Assembly: GCA_965200035.1 (NCBI GenBank)
Contig: OZ241334.1
Span: 3,162,001-3,226,000, forward strand
Direction: 5' to 3'
DNA: 64,000 nucleotides
DNA from: UBA1952 sp965200035
Lineage (GTDB): Bacteria; Bacteroidota; Bacteroidia; Chitinophagales; Chitinophagaceae
The position numbers and the translations under genes are program-made. Under the pieces are notes generated by a model, which was not told where the DNA came from, searched no databases, and worked only from the letters and a program-made list of their open reading frames with translations. Numbering within the stretch: the first letter of the stretch is position 1; the number at the start of each line of letters is the position of its first letter. This document shows positions 59,469 to 64,000 of the stretch, piece by piece.

Positions 59469-60962
59469 CTATTCAAGTGAGTAGGATACACTGCCATCCT
59501 TTTCATCTTTCAGCTGAATGCCGGTTTCTGCAAGGCGGTTGCGTATCTGATCTGATGTGGCAAAATCTTTTCGGGTACGGGCATCCTTACGGATTTCGAT
59601 GAGCAGGGAAAGCACCTGATCGAGCTTATTGCTTTGCTCCGCCTGCAATGGCTGCAGCCCTAGAATGTCTTCCATCCATACTTTAAAAGCGGTTTGCAGT
59701 CTTTCAAAAGTAGCTGCAGATAAGGCATTCATGTTAAGCTGACCACCTTTCAGGCTGTTGATGATGGGCGCAAGCTCAAAAAGATTAGCCACCACCTTCG
59801 CCGTGTTGAAATCATCGCTCATGAATTCGTCCAGCTCGGTAATGAATGTATTTACCTTTTGATCCAACGCTTCATCGGCTGCTGCATCATTGCCGCTGTG
59901 CTGTAGCTTTTGCAACACCTCATAAGCCTCCCAAAGCCTGCGCAATGCTTTCTCCGAAGCCTGCAGTGCCTCGTTAGAGAAGTCAAGCGTGCTTCGATAA
60001 TGCGTCTGCATAATGTAAAAGCGCACAACCATCGGATGATACGGCTGCTCCAGAATTGGATGATTGCCGCTGAACAGCTCGGTCAGCTTGATCACATTGT
60101 TGTAGCTCTTGCCCATCTTCTTCCCGTTGATGGTGATCATATTGTTGTGCATCCAGTAGCGCACCGGCGCATGGCCATGAGCAATGGTGCTTTGCGCGAT
60201 CTCGCTTTCGTGGTGCGGAAACTGTAAGTCCATACCACCACCGTGAATGTCGAATGTAGTGCCAAGATATTTGGAAGCCATCGCCGAGCACTCGATATGC
60301 CAGCCGGGGAAGCCTTCGCCCCACGGGCTATGCCAGCGCTGAATATGCTGCGCCGGTGCTTTTTTCCAAAGTGCAAAGTCAACCGTATTACGCTTCTCTT
60401 CCTGACCTTCCAGCTCACGGGTAGTCTCCAGCAGCTCATCGATCACACGGCCGGAAAGCTTGCCGTACGGATATTCAGCCGCATACTTTTTTACATCAAA
60501 ATATACGGAGCCATTCACCTCATAAGCATACCCTTTTGCAATGATGTCCTGTATCATCGCTATCTGCTCGATGACGTGGCCGGTAGCGGTTGGTTCGATG
60601 GATGGGTCAAGGGTATTGAAGAGCCTCATCCCCCAGTGAAACAGATTCGTGTATTTGTGCACCAGCTCCATCGGCTCCAGCTTTTCGAGCAGCGCTTTTT
60701 CGCCTACTTTATCTACCGCATCGCGTCCTTCTTCTTCGAAATGCCCGGCATCGGTGATATTGCGCACGTAGCGCACTTTATAGCCCAGATGCTGCAGATA
60801 CCGGTTTACAATATCGAAGGTGATGTAAGGGCGTGCATGGCCCAGATGGCTTTCGCCGGATACGGTAGGACCGCAGACGTAAAGGCCCACGTGGCCGGGA
60901 GTCAGGGGTTCAAAAACTTCTTTGGTGCGGGTATATGAATTGTAAAGCTGTAAGGCAGACAT
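59469..60962 (-). CDS. cysS: Cysteinyl-tRNA synthetase
   Basis: 497 residues, class Ia. HIGH motif variant HLGH (39-42, in SGESHLGHARPY), zinc Cys in LYVCGPTV, GWHIECSAMA, and KMSKS variant KKMGKS at 282-286. The C-terminal anticodon domain follows (about 345-497). It charges tRNA-Cys. A -7 box (minus-strand TACTTTTG, 60979-60986) lies 16 bp before the ATG. It is followed 2 bp on by the ABC exporter gene, an unusual operon partner. Confidence 0.95.
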   Translation of the reverse strand: MSALQLYNSYTRTKEVFEPLTPGHVGLYVCGPTVSGESHLGHARPYITFDIVNRYLQHLGYKVRYVRNITDAGHFEEEGRDAVDKVGEKALLEKLEPMELVHKYTNLFHWGMRLFNTLDPSIEPTATGHVIEQIAMIQDIIAKGYAYEVNGSVYFDVKKYAAEYPYGKLSGRVIDELLETTRELEGQEEKRNTVDFALWKKAPAQHIQRWHSPWGEGFPGWHIECSAMASKYLGTTFDIHGGGMDLQFPHHESEIAQSTIAHGHAPVRYWMHNNMITINGKKMGKSYNNVIKLTELFSGNHPILEQPYHPMVVRFYIMQTHYRSTLDFSNEALQASEKALRRLWEAYEVLQKLQHSGNDAAADEALDQKVNTFITELDEFMSDDFNTAKVVANLFELAPIINSLKGGQLNMNALSAATFERLQTAFKVWMEDILGLQPLQAEQSNKLDQVLSLLIEIRKDARTRKDFATSDQIRNRLAETGIQLKDEKDGSVSYSLE

Positions 60963-60978
60963 CTTTAAAAATAAAGTG

Positions 60979-60986
60979 CAAAAGTA
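60979..60986 (-). promoter_or_regulatory. -7 box (TACTTTTG) of cysS
   Basis: Exact TAnnTTTG on the minus strand, 16 bp before the cysS ATG. No -33 box stands out. Confidence 0.4.
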
Positions 60987-61028
60987 AGGCTTAATAAACG
61001 ATAGCGCAGCCTGAGCTGCCGCTGCGGT

Positions 61029-62102
61029 TTACTGATCTTCTGCAGGGGTAGTGCCGGGCATCTTAAAGCAGGCAATTACCGGATTGTGATCAGAGAAGCG
61101 CGTATGCGGCGAATAATAGCCGGTAATGCTCAGAAAAGCAGGATCGTAAAAGATATAATCGATGCGGAGGGTGGGCGAGAACAGATTGAACGTTCTTCCG
61201 AAGCCGGTTCCTTTTTGCGTGAATGCATCGGCCAGCTTTCCCTTCATTTTAGTGTAAGTGTAGGAGCCCGGCAGATCATTGAAGTCTCCGCAAATGATGA
61301 CCGGATAAGGGCTTGGGGCAATAATGCCTGCAGCGCTATCGGCCTGTACCGCACGCTTTACATACGCTTCGCCGAAACGGCGCACAAAGCTGCGCGACTG
61401 GGCAATTTTAATGTCCTGATTGCGATGCTTTACTTCTTCGATATATGTTTTTTCGCGACTGCTCAGCAGGAAGGACTGCAGGTGGATGAAATAAGTGCGC
61501 ACGATCTGGCTGGAAGGCAGCACCACATCGCACTGCAGCAGGTACACGTATTTATGCAGCGGAATATCCTGAAAAGAACGTATGGGATACTTGGAGAAAA
61601 TAGCAGTGCCTAGATAGATTTTCTGTCCCAGTGTATTATCGTCTTTAAACCGGAACTCACGATAGCCGCAGCGCATCAGAATATTGGTGCTGTATGGCTT
61701 CCGTGCATTGTTGTACATCGTATAGAACTCAGGCAGGCAGAGGATATCCGGGCTTTCCCGCTGGATGAAGGCAATGATGCTGTCATCCGTTTCGCGATTG
61801 GCCGGCCGGTCAAAAATGCCCATGCCATGCACATTCCATGTCATCACTTTCAAGTGACCTGTAGAAGAAGTATCGCTTACTGAAAGGTAGTTCCATCCGA
61901 TGACCGTTATGATGAGCCGGTAACTTATGCCTAGCGTAAAAATGGAAAGTACCATCCGCCACTTGCGCCGTGCAAAAATCCAGAAGAGCAAAAAGAAAAC
62001 GTTGGCCGCAATGGCAAACGGAGTGGTAATGGAAAACAGCGCCAGATACTTAAGCGTAAGCGGGCTGATGTAAGACGCAGCCAGGCAAAGCAATAGCCAC
62101 AA
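61029..62102 (-). CDS. Membrane-anchored endonuclease/exonuclease/phosphatase (EEP) family protein
   Basis: 357 residues from the first ordinary start, a TTG (MWLLLCLAASYISP). The N-terminal about 85 residues hold three hydrophobic helices. The EEP domain then carries LKVMTWNVHGMG (metal Asn), ILCLPEFY (Glu), YPVIICGDFNDLPGS (Asp/Asn) and RFSDHNPVIACF (Asp-His). It is a Mg-dependent hydrolase of phosphodiesters, nucleic acid or lipid. Coding-like sequence continues 26 codons upstream in frame (SSLFRRIFGNLAFLLNTCAA), completing the first helix, but no ATG, GTG or TTG is found there; ATC at 62180-62178 would fit the expected start. Start uncertain. Confidence 0.85.
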   Translation of the reverse strand: MWLLLCLAASYISPLTLKYLALFSITTPFAIAANVFFLLFWIFARRKWRMVLSIFTLGISYRLIITVIGWNYLSVSDTSSTGHLKVMTWNVHGMGIFDRPANRETDDSIIAFIQRESPDILCLPEFYTMYNNARKPYSTNILMRCGYREFRFKDDNTLGQKIYLGTAIFSKYPIRSFQDIPLHKYVYLLQCDVVLPSSQIVRTYFIHLQSFLLSSREKTYIEEVKHRNQDIKIAQSRSFVRRFGEAYVKRAVQADSAAGIIAPSPYPVIICGDFNDLPGSYTYTKMKGKLADAFTQKGTGFGRTFNLFSPTLRIDYIFYDPAFLSITGYYSPHTRFSDHNPVIACFKMPGTTPAEDQ

Positions 62103-62223
62103 GGCAGCGCAGGTATTAAGCAGAAATGCCAGATTGCCGAAAATACGGCGGAAAAGAGAGGATTTGACTGTCGTGTTGATGTTACTATGTTATTAACAGG
62201 GATACATAATTGATAACCATGTT

Positions 62224-63114
62224 CTATTCTGAATCCTTGCTTGCTTTCAGCAGCAGCTCCCGCTCTTCCTTGGACAGCGAATTGTAACCCCGCTGATTGA
62301 TCTTGTCCAGAATCTCGTCAATACGTTTTTCGGCTCCATTCTTGGAAGAGGTAAAGCTGTTGATGGCGCGGGTCCGGCGGCTGTCGTTGCGCTGGCTGTG
62401 CGCGTATTCATTCGGTGTGCCGAGATTACCCATCCATTCGCTCATGCTGTACATCCAGCGCCCGGGCTGATAGCCTCTTTTTACTGCGGTCATCGTCAAG
62501 AAACCTGTCAGCGCAGCACCGATATTCAGCATCAGATATGCGCCACTGCTGAATGCAAAAGCCGTGAGCAAAAGATAGATTGCGGCCACTACCAAGAGCG
62601 GTATGCCAAAGCTTTCACCGATATAAAAGCGGTACTTTGGAGTAAGCGTAATGAGCGCGATCAGCAGCGCCATCACTCCCGGCTGCCCGGTGATCAGGAA
62701 GCTGTGCGGAAGAAAGGTGGCGGATGGAATCAACTGCCCGAGCAGGTAAAAAATACCCCCGCCTACGAGACCATAAAAATAGATGGGTATTACCTGACGG
62801 TAGCCTACCATCATCTGAATGGCATTGCCAAAGCAATACAGCCAGACCATATTGCTCACCCATTCAAAGAAGCCATCGTGTACCCACCCATAAGTGAGCA
62901 GTGTCCAGAAATGAGCAGGAAAATCATGTAATAAAGGCAGGCCGGCATAAGGCAATACAGTACTCTTGGCGGCAAGACCAGTAAAGCCGAACACGATCAG
63001 GCTTACCCGCGCGAGATGAAATGCAATAAAGCCTGTGCCCGAAGCCGCAATCAGCTGCAGCACCGCATTCTGACTAAAGCCCGGTACGTAAAAATTAGGT
63101 AATCGTTTGGACAT
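62224..63114 (-). CDS. Rhomboid-family pseudoprotease with DUF6576-like C-terminal tail
   Basis: 296 residues. Six helices of the rhomboid fold span about 20-215. The position of the catalytic GxSx motif reads GQPG (143-146), without Ser. The expected catalytic His in the last helix is replaced by Asn (N197, in MLNIGAALTGF). Both catalytic residues are therefore missing, as in iRhoms. WR-like and HFWTLLTYGWVH loop residues are kept. The C-terminal 60 residues (RIDEILDKINQRGYNSLSKE) are a cytosolic helical tail also seen in other Bacteroidota rhomboids. An active rhomboid gene directly precedes it. Confidence 0.87.
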   Translation of the reverse strand: MSKRLPNFYVPGFSQNAVLQLIAASGTGFIAFHLARVSLIVFGFTGLAAKSTVLPYAGLPLLHDFPAHFWTLLTYGWVHDGFFEWVSNMVWLYCFGNAIQMMVGYRQVIPIYFYGLVGGGIFYLLGQLIPSATFLPHSFLITGQPGVMALLIALITLTPKYRFYIGESFGIPLLVVAAIYLLLTAFAFSSGAYLMLNIGAALTGFLTMTAVKRGYQPGRWMYSMSEWMGNLGTPNEYAHSQRNDSRRTRAINSFTSSKNGAEKRIDEILDKINQRGYNSLSKEERELLLKASKDSE

Positions 63115-63150
63115 GATAATTGCTAAAGTTACTTGCTCTCCTGTGATAAA

Positions 63151-63963
63151 TCAATAAAAATGCCGTTTGTCCTGTTGCCATATCTTCAGGATAATGAATG
63201 CCACGAGCATACCGCCAATGTGTGCAAAGTGAGCCACGTTATCATCGGGCGCATTCTGCCAGGCAGCATACAATTCGAGTAAAGCGTACCCGGTCACAAT
63301 CCATTTAGCCTTGATCGGGATAGGAGGAAAGATAAGCATCAGCTCTGTATTCGGGAACAGGTAACCGAATGCAAACAACACTCCGAATACAGCGCCGGAA
63401 GCGCCAACCATAGGCCCGTCAAATTGACTATTCATAGCTTTGCTGAGCTGCATAACCGCATCCCGCGCACCTATAATATTTGTGGCTGATGGGTCCAGCG
63501 CCAAATGGTATTTCTGAAGAATCTGACCAAAAAGTTCCTGGGTAGGATGGCTTCTGAATAAATGAAAGCTCTTGTAAAGCGGCTCAAACTGAACGGCCAA
63601 TGTGCCCATATAACAGAGCGATGCACCAATGCCGCAGATCAGATAGAAGATCAGAAAACGCTTGGGTCCCCAGCGGTTTTCCAGGATGCTGCCAAACATC
63701 CACAGCGCAAACATATTGGAGAAGATGTGCAGAATAGTGTCATCCAGACTATAAGGCGAGCCGTGCATGAATATATGGGTTACCAGTTGCCAGGGCTTGA
63801 ACAGGTGTGAGCGCATATAATGCAGTCCCAGGTAATCCTGCAGATTCACGTGAAAGGTGCGCGCCAGAATAAACTGCAGCAGCACCATAATCACATTAAT
63901 GATGATCAGGTTTTTGACAATAGGCGGTAGCGCCTGATAACGGCCGGGCCGGAATTCATTCAT
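63151..63963 (-). CDS. Rhomboid intramembrane serine protease
   Basis: 270 residues from ATG 63963. A TTG start at 63972 is ruled out because it lies inside the -7 box. Six helices. The active Ser is S189 (MVGASGAVFG) and the catalytic His is H248 (VAHFAHIGGML), both intact. A long loop lies at about 120-180 between helices 3 and 4. It cleaves membrane proteins within their transmembrane helices. The pseudo-rhomboid gene follows 36 bp on, so they are probably co-transcribed. Confidence 0.92.
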   Translation of the reverse strand: MNEFRPGRYQALPPIVKNLIIINVIMVLLQFILARTFHVNLQDYLGLHYMRSHLFKPWQLVTHIFMHGSPYSLDDTILHIFSNMFALWMFGSILENRWGPKRFLIFYLICGIGASLCYMGTLAVQFEPLYKSFHLFRSHPTQELFGQILQKYHLALDPSATNIIGARDAVMQLSKAMNSQFDGPMVGASGAVFGVLFAFGYLFPNTELMLIFPPIPIKAKWIVTGYALLELYAAWQNAPDDNVAHFAHIGGMLVAFIILKIWQQDKRHFY

Positions 63964-63969
63964 ACGCTG

Positions 63970-63977
63970 CAAAAGTA
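63970..63977 (-). promoter_or_regulatory. -7 box (TACTTTTG) of the rhomboid pair
   Basis: Exact TAnnTTTG on the minus strand, 6 bp before the ATG at 63963. A TTGG lies 16 bp further upstream. Confidence 0.45.
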
Positions 63978-64000
63978 CATGAGGGCACTATTCCAAAAGC

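Noticed and set aside
1..64000. tRNA or rRNA genes
   Set aside because: No cloverleaf-like segment with GTTCRANNC and matching acceptor arms was noticed in the gaps; a covariance-model scan would be needed to be sure.

Overview
The window is chromosomal DNA of a Bacteroidota bacterium, most likely from the Chitinophagaceae or a close relative. The evidence is a type A (T9SS) sorting domain, a gliding-motility-type C-terminal domain (CHU_C, type B), an ExbB-ExbD-ExbD-TonB cassette, SusC/CirA-like TonB-dependent receptors, a BshA of the bacillithiol pathway, and many promoter boxes of the Bacteroidetes type TAnnTTTG. Base composition is near 50% GC by eye. I see no rRNA, tRNA, CRISPR array, transposase or prophage. 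Most of the window is ordinary core genome.

Layout. 1-3.4 kb: the end of a TonB-dependent receptor and its secreted beta-helix partner. 3.5-9.4 kb: aminotransferase, MscS channel, UDP-glucose dehydrogenase, a small conserved protein and a large membrane protein. 9.4-17 kb: M1 aminopeptidase, threonine aldolase, YpfJ-type zinc protease, AsnRS, a half-size TSUP carrier and pyrophosphatase. 17.1-20.5 kb: the energy-transduction operon exbB-exbD-exbD-tonB, with a clear promoter and an internal terminator-like hairpin. 20.6-29 kb: a large adhesin-like type B cargo protein, a 21-bp tandem repeat array, an ACMSD-like amidohydrolase, a DUF3050 protein, a second TonB receptor and an L,D-transpeptidase-like protein. 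29-38.6 kb: thiolase, MutS, a YdcF-like lipoprotein, an orphan DppC-type permease, an M28 peptidase, a cytochrome-c-like lipoprotein, BshA and a 2H phosphoesterase. 38.6-42.6 kb: an HTH regulator beside an AT-rich gene-free stretch, an APC transporter and two very acidic proteins. 42.7-49 kb: miaB, a sigma-54 activator, lptE, a TPR-like protein, secG and mltG. 49-57.6 kb: gap, pgk, a DUF72 protein, a LuxR-type regulator, a penicillin acylase and galE. 57.6-64 kb: an MsbA-like exporter, cysS, a membrane-anchored EEP hydrolase and two rhomboids.

The most unusual locus is at 42684-44805. The tRNA-modifying enzyme MiaB reads without a stop codon into a complete MNT nucleotidyltransferase domain of the MntA antitoxin type. 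The next gene, overlapping its end, encodes a HEPN toxin of the HepT type with an intact RX4HXY motif. The module is much more AT-rich than its flanks and sits between miaB and a sigma-54 activator. This looks like a toxin-antitoxin module captured by a housekeeping gene.

Other points of interest are a 21-bp minisatellite of about ten units, a rhomboid pair in which one member has lost both catalytic residues, a palindromic insert in the spacer peptide of the penicillin acylase, an EEP gene with no ordinary start codon where homology-like sequence begins, and several families of dispersed intergenic hairpins.
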